A stretch of 64,000 bases of DNA. Origin: Colias croceus (taxonomy: Eukaryota > Arthropoda > Insecta > Lepidoptera > Pieridae). Position 1 is the stretch's first letter; each line of letters opens with the position of its first letter. The notes beneath the pieces were generated by a model, which saw only the letters and a program-made list of their open reading frames with translations, did not search any database and was not told where the DNA came from. The translations under genes were made by a program, and so were the position numbers. Shown in pieces: positions 25,489 through 36,588 of the stretch. Location: NCBI RefSeq assembly GCF_905220415.1, contig NC_059552.1, positions 8,075,001 to 8,139,000 of the forward strand, read 5' to 3'.

Positions 25489-26367
25489 TCAAGCCGACAT
25501 CCTGTTAAGAAATTCCTTAACAATATCCGGATCAGCGTAATCAAACTTCAAATTAATATCTGTCCACTCCTTTTCTGTCTTATCGAACCAAATATATTTT
25601 CCCTTGACATTCTCATCTGCCTCCAAAGCCAAATAAACTGGAGCTTCACTTGCCTCTTCAGGTGTTAACATACCGGTGTCCTTCGTCATTGATGTTACAA
25701 CAAACCCTGGGTGTATGGAGTTGATACAAATTCCCCTGCTTACATTCCTTTGTTGAATTCTCGTATAAGCACTCAGAGCTATCTTCGATACAACGTACGG
25801 ATACAAGATTGTAATATTAAAGTCCTCAGCATTGAACGTACCATTTTTAACGTTATCCAGGAACCAATTAGTAAAACCTTTCACATCGTCCAACGTCGCA
25901 TCTTCGCTACGTAACTTTTCGATCCAGAATGAATTTTTTAGCTGAGATAAATGTCCACAATCACTCGAAACGTTAATCACACGCGCATTATCATTTAACA
26001 GTGGAAACAAATACTCTTCTATAATGAGAATGCTATTAAAATTGACATTGATCACGTTGTACGCATCCTCGTACTTTATGTTGAATTCGCTGATGACCGC
26101 TGCGTTGTTTATGAGTATATCTATGCCTTTATGGTTCTTTTTTATGTGATCTGCGAACGCTTGGACGCTTTTTTTATCTGTGACTTCGAGTTGATGGAAT
26201 ATCGGGTTGAACCCTTCGTTTTTTAGGCTGTTTATCGCGTCCGTTCCTCGCTTCACATCTCGGGCGGTTAGGTAGACGGTTTTTACGCCGCGCCTACATA
26301 GCTCCTTGACTATGGCAAAACCAATCCCCTTGTTTGCACCAGTAACGATAGCCACTTTATCAAGCAT
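25489..26367 (-). CDS. carbonyl reductase (CBR1-like SDR), copy 4 (inverted)
   Basis: A 292-residue single-exon SDR carbonyl reductase, more diverged than the 9.7-14 kb trio. Cofactor loop TGANKGIG at 9-16, catalytic Ser about 135 in NVSS, YVVSK with Tyr191 and Lys195, and HPGFVVT near 219-225. The usual NNAG is NNAA (87-90 region, residue 90 Ala), a change in a structural motif of the fold; the catalytic residues are intact. The C-terminal block KGKYIWFDKTEKEWTD matches copies 1 and 3. The start ATG at 26367 gives MLDKVAIVTG, aligned with the trio. It lies 11.5 kb from copy 3 on the opposite strand, so it was inverted or arose in a separate duplication. Confidence 0.92.
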   Translation of the reverse strand: MLDKVAIVTGANKGIGFAIVKELCRRGVKTVYLTARDVKRGTDAINSLKNEGFNPIFHQLEVTDKKSVQAFADHIKKNHKGIDILINNAAVISEFNIKYEDAYNVINVNFNSILIIEEYLFPLLNDNARVINVSSDCGHLSQLKNSFWIEKLRSEDATLDDVKGFTNWFLDNVKNGTFNAEDFNITILYPYVVSKIALSAYTRIQQRNVSRGICINSIHPGFVVTSMTKDTGMLTPEEASEAPVYLALEADENVKGKYIWFDKTEKEWTDINLKFDYADPDIVKEFLNRMSA

Positions 26368-27261
26368 GTCTACGGTTCAACGTCACGCGGAAGACTGAGT
26401 TTTATGCTGTTCTTTTAGCTTCAATGCAGTTTTAATTTTATTTATTGATATGCAGATTCTGACATTCATGCCTGACATTGAATAATTTTAGTAATTGCCG
26501 TGTGTTTGTTTTTATGTTGGTTTTTTATCTTTATGGGCGTGAAGTGTTTACTTTGATATAAAATTTACATGCATCAATAATGATAATATGTTTGCATTTT
26601 TGCTAGATAATATTAATCAAATAAGTTGTATTGTACAAGACTAATTCGTGATGTTGATGCTTGATTAATAATTAACATAAATAATTCCCATCAACTGTTT
26701 GTGTTTAAATTAACATGAATTATAATTTAATATGGAGCTGACAGGTACAGGTTAAATAATACTATGTAGGTTAAATAGATGTCTAGAAGCAATTACTTAA
26801 TTAAGCTATGTAACTCCAAGACGATTAAGGTATAGTTGTGTATTTAGTATCAATCAAGTTTTAACCATTTTATATACCTGCTTTTGCTCATGTCTAGCTT
26901 ATTTATATTTATAAACAATTGAATTTTGCTGCGTCGTTTAACCTTTAATCTTTCTATATTTTATAGGATTTAGATACATCATTCGCTTTATTTTCAATGT
27001 TATTTTATTCACAGACTATGACATTATATTATGCATGCTAATATCTGCCGTCTTGTTTTTTGTATTAAACTATGTCGCATTGTAATTTGAACGTTACCGT
27101 GAATAAATTAAAGATCAAATTAGAAACACAATGCACAATTACTACCTGATCGGTCACTGAGTATTAGCAAAAAAGGAGCTATTTATTTGTTAATTTTCAA
27201 GGTCTGTTTTGAACTTACTAAGTTTTAGAGAAGGACTTGTTTTAATAATATAATAAATAAT

Positions 27262-27284
27262 TATTTATTTATTTATTTATTTAT
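27262..27284. repeat. (ATTT)n microsatellite
   Basis: Uninterrupted TTAT/ATTT repeats. Confidence 0.8.
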
Positions 27285-27556
27285 ATATCGTTTATTTCTT
27301 ATTCTTTCATAGACATAAACATGGACATATTCAATATAGTTTTGTTCACAATTAAAAAGTATAAGTGGCACCCGTTTTAGGCTTAGTTCGAAGAACTAGC
27401 CTGTATATACAGGCACCAGCTTCTCCCTAAGTCATTTGAACTTTTATAAAACAAAAAACTTGAAAAGTGAGCTAGTTAGATATATAAATGGTATGTGCAA
27501 GCATATTATACAAATATGATTATTAAATAAATATAAAAAAAATTAAATTTATGAGT

Positions 27557-27609
27557 AATGTGTGTGTGTGTGTGTGTGTAGGTGTGTGTGGGTGTGTGTA
27601 TATGTGTGT
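27557..27609. repeat. (TG)n microsatellite
   Basis: Long TG run with a few GGTG and ATATG interruptions. Confidence 0.85.
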
Positions 27610-27903
27610 CAAAATATTAAATAAAGTAAATATATCAAATAAATTACAATGTCAAATCAAATAAATTATGAGTCATACAGGTTTCTCTTAACTCTATCAG
27701 AGAATGATATAATAGTAGTTTTATCCAGAAAGATAAAATAGGATATTATAGTCAATATGCAATCCAGTCCAGACCATGATGTCATGATGAGAATTCTTTT
27801 TTGCATCTAAGTTTAACAACATCCGTCCTCACAAACCATTGTGCTTGCTTGCTCTACAATAACAAGAATACATGTTTTTACTCATTAAGTATTTATTTAT
27901 TCA

Positions 27904-28089
27904 CTAGCTTACCGCCCGTGGCTTCGCCCGCTTTGTCTAAAACCTAATAAATTATATACTTACCTTCCTCTTGAATCACTCTGTCTATTAAAAAAACCGC
28001 ATCAAAATCCGTTGCATAGTTTTAAATATTTAAGCATACAAAGGGACATAGGGACAGAGAAAGCGACTTTGTTTTATACTATGTAGTGA
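27904..28089 (-). mobile_element. Helitron-like repeat, head E / tail 1
   Basis: Flanked A/T. Starts CTAGCTTACCGCCCGTGGC and ends CTATGTAGTGA. Same family as 19182-19370; both termini are complete. Confidence 0.7.
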
Positions 28090-28206
28090 TTTGACTTTTG
28101 GAAGCATTCATCAATAAGTGCCAAGTGATTACATAATTGATTTTTTTAATACTATAACTAACGTATATATAATAATGTGATTCATTGGTTATAAGTAAAT
28201 AAGACT

Positions 28207-28440
28207 TTCGCGTTGGGCCTGGAGATAGGCTGCCGCTGACAATGGCCGCTGACGGGTCCGCGGACGCGGTTCTACCGAATACCCGCGGCCCCGTCTATAA
28301 AGCGGCACGGCGGAACACAGTGGAGTTTAGTCGGTAGGTCCCTGCACTCAGCAGGGTGAGTCCGACATAACCCAGGGCTCTTTCCCCGAGTGCCCTGGGT
28401 ATGCCTAAATGCATTCTCCACTATAAAAAAAAAAAAAAAA
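28207..28440 (+). mobile_element. short non-LTR (LINE/SINE-type) insertion
   Basis: A GC-rich body ends in a poly(A) run (28426-28440) and is bracketed by the perfect 12-bp duplication GTAAATAAGACT (28195-28206 and 28441-28452). A poly(A) tail plus a target duplication of this size is the signature of target-primed reverse transcription. No frame codes for a protein, so it is a 5'-truncated LINE end or a SINE. Confidence 0.75.
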
Positions 28441-28886
28441 GTAAATAAGACTAACATTCCATGCTGAGTAGATATTTAGCGAAAGGTGGATAAACTCGCC
28501 TCCATTAAGGCTTCCATATGAGCCCTAGTCACGGAAGAACCGAATAAAATGATACAAACGACCCATTGAATCTACTACTATCACGGTATATGTTGATTTG
28601 AACCTCTTATTACTTTAAAGGATTGGCAATCGTAAGCTATGCAGCCATGTATTGCTCTTATTAACAAAGGGAAATGATAATGGTAATGAATAGTAACTAA
28701 TCATCACGTAAGAATTTAAAAATCGCAGATACCTCATTGTATCCCATTTTTTTTTTGTTTTTTTCATTCCATGAACAATAATTATGATGCTATACAACTT
28801 CTATACAATAATAAAGTTCAGCCATAGCCTACCCGTCAATGCATATGGAATTTAAAAATTGCTTTTATTAAAATCTTCTATATTTA

Positions 28887-29164
28887 TGTCAGAGAATTTA
28901 AATAACTCTCCATAATTAATTATAGTTAGGTAGATATGTGAAATAATATTAAATAATGACTCAGTGCGCACACCTTGCGCGGTCGATGGTAGTACCGAGA
29001 CTATATCATCGAGCTACTGACTCAAAGAATATAAACCATAGCATGGCCCGACACCCCATGCATTTCATATCAATTGAATATCAACACTATGTTGTACACC
29101 ATAGAGTTCATTATAATAGGAAGGTATAGCCACATAACAACTACTATGTTATAATTCTCTCACA
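28887..29164 (-). repeat. left terminal direct repeat, 278 bp
   Basis: Near-identical to 34043-34318. Its own ends are inverted over about 12 bases (TGTCAGAGAATT / AATTCTCTCACA). It is preceded by TTTA. Confidence 0.85.
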
Positions 29165-29432
29165 CGGCCATTCTGACAACGAGCGCGTTCTCGCGCGAAC
29201 ATTCCACTAGTAATTTTGCGAGATTACTTACTGCGTTGCTATTTCATTTGTTGTATTCAAACTCTTTTCCCTTCACGGTTTGTAACTTTTCACACCGACT
29301 CACAAATTATTACTCATCATCGTCATCATCGGTGATATCAACAACGGCTACTGTCGCCTAAAGACGAAGCTTTGAATGTATTGTGTGTGTGTGTGTGTAT
29401 TATATTGTAAGTGTAGAGCTCTGAACAAATAC

Positions 29433-30105
29433 TGGAACTACATGCAGCGCGGAGCCTGACATGTACTGTAGTCACATGAAGCGCAATGCTTCGCACAAAA
29501 TCTGGAACTACATACAGCGCGGAGCCTGTCATGTACTGTGACTACAAGGAGCTTAAAGCTACCCACAACAACTGGAACTACACGAAGCGCGAAGCTTCCA
29601 ATGTACTGTGATCACAAGGAGCGGAATGCTACCCATAACATCTGGAACTACATGCAGCGCGGAGCCTGCCATGTACTGTGATCACAAGGAGCGCAATGCT
29701 ACCCATAACATCTGGAACTACATGCAGCGCGGAGCTTGCCATGTACTGGTGTGTGTGTTATAATGTAAATGTAGAGCTCTGAACAAATACTGGAACTACA
29801 TGCAGCGCGGAGCCTGACATGTACTGTAGTCACATGAAGCGCAATGCTTCGCACAAAATCTGGAACTACATACAGCGCGGAGCCTGTCATGTACTGTGAC
29901 TACAAGGAGCTTAAAGCTACCCACAACAACTGGAACTACACGAAGCGCGAAGCTTCCAATGTACTGTGATCACAAGGAGCGCAATGCTACCCACAACATC
30001 TGGAACTACATGCAGCGCTGAGCCTGCCATGTACTGTGATCACAAGGAGCGCAAGCGCTACCCACAACTACACGAAGCGCGGAGCTTCCAATGTACAATA
30101 TGACA
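29433..30105. repeat. 70-bp tandem repeat with 358-bp higher-order period
   Basis: Units start TGGAACTACA at 29433, 29503, 29573, 29643, 29713, then (after a GT-rich junction) 29791, 29861, 29931 and 30001, with a last partial unit. The first block of five units plus the junction (GTAGAGCTCTGAACAAATAC) recurs 358 bases on, so unit types repeat in the same order. Each unit holds near-palindromic pieces such as GAAGCGCGAAGCTTCC. The two minus-strand frames over it are copies of one another and are not genes. Confidence 0.85.
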
Positions 30106-32820
30106 TACACGCCTTGCTATGTCAAACACAGAGCTATTATTGAGCTATTAAAGTGTGGTGTGCATGTGTGTTATGAAACTTTTGTGTAATACTTAGATTA
30201 ACTATAAGGAATTATGTAACAACCGAGGAAATAAATAGGTAAAAATAATAAAATAAAACAAAAATAAAAATATACGGAGTATTTATTTTTTTTACAATAC
30301 TTTATAGTAGAAAACAATGTAAGAAAATCTAGTACAAACTTATAAGGTAAAAATATTTTGCACAATATGCGGCCTTATTGCTACACAGCAATCTCTGCCA
30401 GGCAACTTGCAAATTACTGGAAGTAAGGAGTAACATTTGTGGAATACATTTTTATTCATTGGCTCACTTTCCAACTGCAGATGAATTTGGAAGTTCTTGA
30501 CACAAATATGTACTGAGCATGGCCTCCAGTTTGAGGCTCGATTCGATACCTCTCGTTATCGCAAAGTCTATAATCTCATAATTTGTATGGACTGGAGAAC
30601 TTTTCTCCTAACTTAGTAATTAACATCGTATGACACGCCATCAATTCGTCGTCCAGTGACATATTTAGTGTATTTACAGGAGTACACAAAACCACCTTGC
30701 ACTTATAACTTGATGTATACTAACAACGTATAATAACAACACTTTACGGGGCAGAGTAACTGCTAATAATTAATTTACGAGGACTGAACCCGGTTCTAAA
30801 GTCGCACCAACTTCCATATCATTTACCACTACCGACAATATCACATTCTCATAGTCTACCTTCAGACAATTCAATAATCATAAAATGACCGTCAAAACAA
30901 TCGGCTTTTCTTTCTTACTAACACAAAATCAACAACATTTAACAGACGTGCAATTGCTCGTCCATCCTGACTTTTGCGTTATTTCTAATTTCAAACAGGT
31001 TAACTACTAAAGTGTTGACACTCGTACTAAATCATTATAACGCAGTGGTCTTGCAGCCTATAGACAATTGCAATGGGCTGTCGCCTGTGCTGTGCGTTTT
31101 TTTTATACAATACAATTCAAAGTAAGTTGAATTTCGCCAATAACTGAAGAATACCATCATCTAGGTTCATGATTTTCAGCGATACTGAAACAATGAACTT
31201 AAGAACAGACATAAACCTTTTAAAATAACCCGTTAGCGCAACTCAACCCGCTTGTAATTTTGTAAAACTCAAAAGAACACTGCCAACTCAAGTCTATGAG
31301 TTCGCTACCTGCGAATGACGTAGCTTAATCGGCTACTATTCCTTTCAGCGCACAACAAAACAAAGCGCTTAACATGCTCTTTTTTTTTTTTTGAAGACAC
31401 ATTTTTAACAGGAGCTAGGTGAAAATATTAACCAATAAATGCGTCAACAATTACCAATGCGCATTCTATACTGCTACTCGTAAGTGCCATTCGTATCGAT
31501 GGTTATGTATGAAGTGGTTCTGATACATTTTCTATCGGATGTCAAATCAACTGTCTAGCTCTAGAGGGCCTTTTATTAACTTTGCAATCTAAAAACTTTC
31601 AATGTACGTTCTAACGAACTAAGTACACAAAGTTTGCAGGTTTTTCCAAACTAAAATGTTTCAAATAAGTAATCATGAAATGATTGTATCAATAAATGAT
31701 TGATAACACTTCGTTTGCACTTTGCACCAAACAAAAGAAAATGTCTATACAGCAAGCATTTTTTTAATCGTATGTGACACCTTAAATTTAAATCAATAAT
31801 ATCATTTTATCGGCTTCAATTACTCTACTTATGTTCGGATCTAAGTTGTTCGGCTTGTAGTCGTCGCGAATCTTTACTATTTTTGCCCAAATTGAACATT
31901 ATGTGAAGACAACTAGTTTCTACTAATAAAATCTACACGCGGTATTCTTGGACCCTTGCGTAGGTACCGACTTCGAAATCAAAAGCTTGTATGTAAGCCC
32001 ATCATCTATGAACACGAGGAGAAAATATTTTTCTTATGACATGATGCTTTGAGACTATTTCAGTCTGTTAATATTCTAAAATGTTAACGCTTAATAGATT
32101 ATGCTTGAGGTCTTCTTAAATCTTATAACTTTATTTAATAACTATGATAACAACTTTCTGTGTCAGTGATTCTTTGATAATATTCGATTTTTAAGTTGAT
32201 CATTACTTTCTTGTAGGAAAACTGAACCACTATTAATCTATTGAACAGGAATCTGTTTGCACTTCAACAACGAGCTTTGTCCGAAAATCGTTAATAAAGA
32301 AGCAGAAATCTTTTTTTTTTATCATTCTAAAATATTTCGCGAACTTAAACGTTCTTTTGACAATAATGCTTCAGCAAGAGCCTTATTTTTTTTATCTGAA
32401 AAGTCTACCATTCGATGTTATGAAACCTTGTGGTGAATACCTATTCAATGTTGCAACAGCAACTTGCATTTATTCCAATTAAATGAAAACTCTGCGCAAG
32501 CGAGACTTTCAATATTCTTTTTAAACAAAAGAATGTAACCTCTTATGATTTTGAAACTCGACAAGATCGTTGATAATAAAAAAGTAGCTATGAAGTCACG
32601 TAATTTATCTAGTCCTTGGTTAACAACAAGGGCATTACAAAACCTCATCAATGTTGAAAGAACTGTAGATTGTGCTAGGGTTGTATTCACAAGTCTTATT
32701 CCCATTTCACAAAATTTGTGCTTTACTTTCAATAATGGATCTCACACGATGAACATCATTAAAATCATTTAAATCCGTGTCTATAGATTCAAAATTATTG
32801 TCCGCAATAACAAATATTGT
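30106..32820. other. non-coding interior of the LTR-like element
   Basis: No protein-like frame except short broken ones (the minus frame 32445-32732 may be decayed pol). A stretch at about 30,362-30,410 ('GCGGCCTTATTGCTACACAG') resembles another common lepidopteran repeat. Confidence 0.45.
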
Positions 32821-33179
32821 TTATTTTAAATTCACGAATAATTTGAGCCCATTGTTATCCATAATCAAACTACGTCCGGCTCTAGTAAAAACATCTCGAC
32901 CTGTTACTCCATCCCAGGAAGTACTCGAGAGTCTACAATACCCAAAGCTCATATTTACATCATTAACAGTTATGGGTAATGTTGTACGGGCGAATGAATA
33001 GGTTGATACAGTGCCAGTTCTTGTTACGCGAGTGTATACAAATTCTAGAGGCCCGGTCATGCTATCGGCTATCCTTTTACAAAGGAAAAAAAAAAACAAT
33101 CGGACCTGCTGTCAATAAGGCACTTGAACTTTACGCCGGCAACGTCTGTGACTGTAAGCGGGGTATCGTGCTGTAAACA
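32821..33179 (-). pseudogene. broken retropepsin-like protease fragment of the LTR element
   Basis: On the minus strand a short frame ends with a protease-like active-site phrase (Leu-Ile-Asp-Ser), where the Gly expected after Asp-Ser/Thr is replaced by Arg. A run of ten T (about 33088-33097) shifts the frame, and the frame that follows (33099-32821) carries a Gly-Arg-Asp...Ala-Gly-x-Ser-Leu stretch like the C-terminal part of retroelement proteases, then a stop. The match rests on pattern recognition only. It is not functional as it stands. Confidence 0.45.
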
Positions 33180-33820
33180 CACATTAATAAGGGTATTGTT
33201 TCTTTAAGAGCGTGCCGCCCGTTGCTTAGAAAAACAAACCTCTTCTATGTGACCAAATTTATGACAATAAAACTATTTCTTAAATATTGAGCGGACCTTT
33301 GTTATTCTTATCGATTAAACTAACTGATTTTGTTTCATGGGCGAGATTTACAGTCACGTTCGTAATGACATGTGAACACACAGTTATAGCAAACAATTTG
33401 CAACATGCGACGCTTTAAATGATTTATGCCAAAATGTCTATCAAGACCCACAAAATCAATCGGCGTGTATCATAATAAATCAGATCATACCTGGTCATCT
33501 GCAATACCTTCTACCACGAATTTACTATATTCGCATAGTTCCAGCCCGTTCTCAGCCGGTCGATTAGCGCCAACTTTGTAGTGGAGCACTCGATGTATGT
33601 TGAAACTCGATCACTTTTTTACCATACCATATCTCGAAAAGGTATTTCCTTTCGCTTCTTAGCTTCTTTTCACCTTAAAAATAATGTCCACACAGGTAGA
33701 TGAAGGCTGGCCTCGTAGTGGGTCTTCCTTACTTATGCGTTAGACCCGGAAACAAAATGTTTCGTTTTAGGAAAGTGTATCTGCCATTTCTTTTAACAGA
33801 GATGCGCACGACATGGTGCT

Positions 33821-34036
33821 TTACAACCCACACACAACACATGATGTTGTTGTTGTTGTGTTAACATTCTCACGATTTATTGGTGGAAACTCTGGTTCTT
33901 CTCGAACCTCATTAACACTATCTATTTCTTCTTGAACTTCACTAACACTATCACTCGTTTCACTCACTTGCAGATTTGCATCGTTTAACGTAGTCTTATT
34001 CTTATTGGAATCGGGGGTAATAAGTGCCGATCCCAC
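33821..34036 (-). other. acidic open frame beside the right terminal repeat
   Basis: About 71 codons, rich in Glu, Ser, Asn and Thr, with no ATG; the frame stays open into the terminal repeat. It sits where gag would begin in the minus orientation and ends with a Thr run and a Cys-x-x-Cys. It may be a gag remnant. Confidence 0.25.
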
Positions 34037-34042
34037 CGCTGC

Positions 34043-34318
34043 TGTCAGAATTTAAATAACTCTCCATAATTAATTATAGTTAGGTAGATATGTGAAATAA
34101 TATTAAATAATGACTCAGTGCGCACACCTTGCGCGGTCGATGGTAGTACCGAGACTATATCATCGAGCTACTGACTCAAAGAATATAAACCATAGCATGG
34201 CCCGACACCCCATGCATTTCATATCAATTGAATATCAACACTATGTTGTACACCATAGAGTTCATTATAATAGGAAGGTATAGCCACATAACAACTACTA
34301 TGTTATAATTCTCTCACA
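34043..34318 (-). repeat. right terminal direct repeat, 276 bp
   Basis: Copy of 28887-29164 with a 2-base gap near its left end; followed by TTTA. Confidence 0.85.
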
Positions 34319-35171
34319 TTTATATAAATAATGAATTGCTTCATTTGTTTAACGTTCATATTGCTGTCTCTTGGATTTGTTTCTTTTTCTTCAAAGTTTA
34401 TTCTGACAAATTATAAGTTTTATCTTTAAGAACGCGAATAAAGTCAAATCACCAATCAACATTTAGTTGATACGTGTAATATTCAAGACCAAATATAAAA
34501 AATAAAATATATGTAAAACTTGATGATATTTTCGATTATACTGTCAGATCAAAAACATAAAATATTGAAATTGACTCGATAGAAAAAATTCACGAAGTTA
34601 CCTCTAAATTTCACACTTTTACGTTTTTTACTTGACATGGTAATGCCTATTATGTTCTTTTTTTCATAAACAATTATATTGAAACATTTGTGAGAACTTT
34701 GTCCGACCACTTTTTTGTAATTACTTATAGTTTTGGTTTAATCACGATAAAACACTTTTGGCGCTTACTATATTTTTAATTACGCAAGAAATCATCTTGC
34801 ATCGCACGTTCCGGGAGCTAAAAACATAATTCTATTTCATACATCAGACGCTATCGCTCCGTTGAGACGAGTAGACCATGCTCAAATTGCTGTGCCGCGC
34901 GCCGATTTTTTAATAATATTGTTTCAATATTGTTTTTTTGAAAATGGTACACAACAAAAGAACATTGAAACTTCAGAAACGAGAACTAAAAGAGATTCAT
35001 ATTTAAATGATATCTAACTAATTTTCGAAGATAAGTTAATATAGTATTGTAATCATATTATTAATAAATAATTATTAGTTATTTATAATAAATAATAAAT
35101 TATTATTTATTAATATGTATTAATAAAAAATACGACTTTCGATTCATTTCAGAAACTTTATGCAGGTGAGT

Positions 35172-35233
35172 TTAGATATTACATAAATATGTAATATCTA
35201 ATCACACTCACACGAATTTATGCATAAATTCGT
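35172..35233. repeat. two adjacent palindromes
   Basis: Arms 35172-35185 and 35188-35201 form a perfect 14-bp stem with a 2-base loop; GTGAG/CTCAC just outside can extend it. 35212-35233 is a perfect 22-bp palindrome centred on ATGCAT. Confidence 0.8.
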
Positions 35234-35575
35234 TTCCGTGGGCTGAGTATTGACGCGACGATCTTAGGTATACAAACATATATATATATATATATTATAT
35301 GGATACAAATATTTCATTCATAGTGTTACATCAATAAAATCAAGAAAGATTTATGGTATATTTTTTTATGAATTATTATATTATTACTTATTACCATTAC
35401 TACTATGATTACCTACTACCTATTTGTAGATTCCTATGGTTGTTCCAGTAAATAACGTAAATAGGTTGTGAATAGTAGGTATATATAATATAATATAATA
35501 TTCACAATCTGTATTACTTATCACTGGTGCAGTGATGAGTGAACTCCCATAAATAATTATTATAATCCATACTTA

Positions 35576-35748
35576 TATTATAAATGCGAAAGTAACTCTG
35601 TCTGTCTGTCTGTTACTCAATCACGCCTAAACTACTGAACCAATTTGCATGAAATTTGGTATGGAGATATTTTGATACCCGAGAAAGGATATAGGCTACC
35701 TTTTATTGCGAAATATGTACCACGGGCGAAGCCGGGGCGGACCTCTAG
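35576..35748 (+). mobile_element. Helitron-like repeat, head A / tail 2
   Basis: TCCATACTTATATTATAAA start after A, GTCT run, GAAGCCGGGGCGGACCTCTAG end before T. Confidence 0.75.
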
Positions 35749-35974
35749 TAAATTATAAAGTTATACCTGCTCATTATTTGAAATCTATCGTAAAATTATT
35801 AGTGTCAATAAAATTTCGTGTTTCGCGTTGTCACGTTATCACGTGTTTTTTTCAATTCTTTTTTTATTGTATCCCTTGAAGTACATAAGGATGGTTCTCA
35901 TGTAGAGAAAACGTAAATATGTACGGGCGAAGCCGGGGCGGACCGCTAATTACAAATAAAATACATATCATTCA

Positions 35975-36194
35975 CTAGCTTTCCGCCTGCGGCTTCGCCC
36001 GCGTTTTCAAAGAAAAACCCGCATAGTTCCCGTTCCCGTGGGATTTCCGGGATAAAACCTAGCCTATGTTACTCGTGGATAATGTAGCTTTCGAATGGTG
36101 AAAGAATTTTTAAAATCGGTCTAGTAGTTTATGAGCCTATTCATTACAATCAAACAAACAAACAAAGTTTTCCTCCTTATAATATTAGTGTATG
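35975..36194 (-). mobile_element. Helitron-like repeat, head D / tail 1 (unit 1)
   Basis: Starts CTAGCTTTCCGCCTGCGGC. The far end is ...AATATTAGTGTATG. It contains 'GAATGGTGAAAGAATTTTT' and a CAAA/CAAACAAA run. Duplicated at 36589-36814. Confidence 0.65.
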
Positions 36195-36214
36195 TATAAA
36201 TAATTATAAAGTTA

Positions 36215-36383
36215 CTAGCGGTCCGCCCCGGCTTCGCCCGTGGTACATATTAACGTTTTCTCTACATAAGAACCATCCTCGTACTTCAAGGAATATAATA
36301 AAAAAAGAATTATCGAAATCGGTTCAGCCGTTCTCGAGTTATGGAATTACAACGAAAAGTGGCATTGATTTTTATATATTAGA
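36215..36383 (-). mobile_element. Helitron-like repeat, head B / tail 2, with known empty site
   Basis: Exactly 169 bp from CTAGCGGTCC to ...ATATTAGA. The left flank ends AAAGTTA and the right flank starts TACCTGC; the undisturbed site AAAGTTA|TACCTGC is present at 35757-35770. On the minus strand the element runs TC...CTAG and sits between A and T, with no target duplication. A copy of the same length is at 51067-51235. Confidence 0.85.
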
Positions 36384-36588
36384 TACCTGCTCATTATTTG
36401 AAATCTATCGTAAAATTAGTGTCAATAAAATTTCGCGTTTCGCGTTGTCACGTTATCACGTGTTTTTTCCATTCTTTTTTTATTGTATCCCTTGAAGTAC
36501 AAGGATGGTTCTCATGTAGAGAAAACGTAAATATATACGGGCGAAGCCGGGGCGGACCGCTAGTTACAAATAAAATACATATCATTCA

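Larger units (their letters stand above)
26368..28194. other. gene-free stretch upstream of reductase copy 4
   Basis: Should hold the promoter of copy 4 just above 26367, but no clear TATA box was seen. It contains an ATTT microsatellite (27262-27284), a TG microsatellite (27557-27609) and a Helitron-like copy (27904-28089). Confidence 0.5.
28887..34318 (-). mobile_element. non-autonomous LTR-retrotransposon-like element
   Basis: Two direct terminal repeats (28887-29164 and 34043-34318) start TGTCAGA and end CTCTCACA. They look identical except for one 2-base gap, and the whole is flanked by TTTA on both sides (28883-28886, 34319-34322). The protease-like remnant inside reads on the minus strand, which sets the orientation. 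No integrase or reverse transcriptase frame was found. I saw no clear polypurine tract or tRNA primer site, so the class (Gypsy or BEL) is open. It also carries a satellite array next to the left repeat. Confidence 0.65.

Noticed and set aside
28272..28457. Minus-strand frame over the GC-rich unit
   Set aside because: Spans a poly(A)-tailed retroposed fragment and runs through the tail; no protein resemblance.
29338..29890. Two minus-strand frames with the same first 40 or so residues, seeming like a duplicated gene
   Set aside because: They are translations of the 70-bp satellite units and repeat because the DNA does; one starts without a usable ATG.
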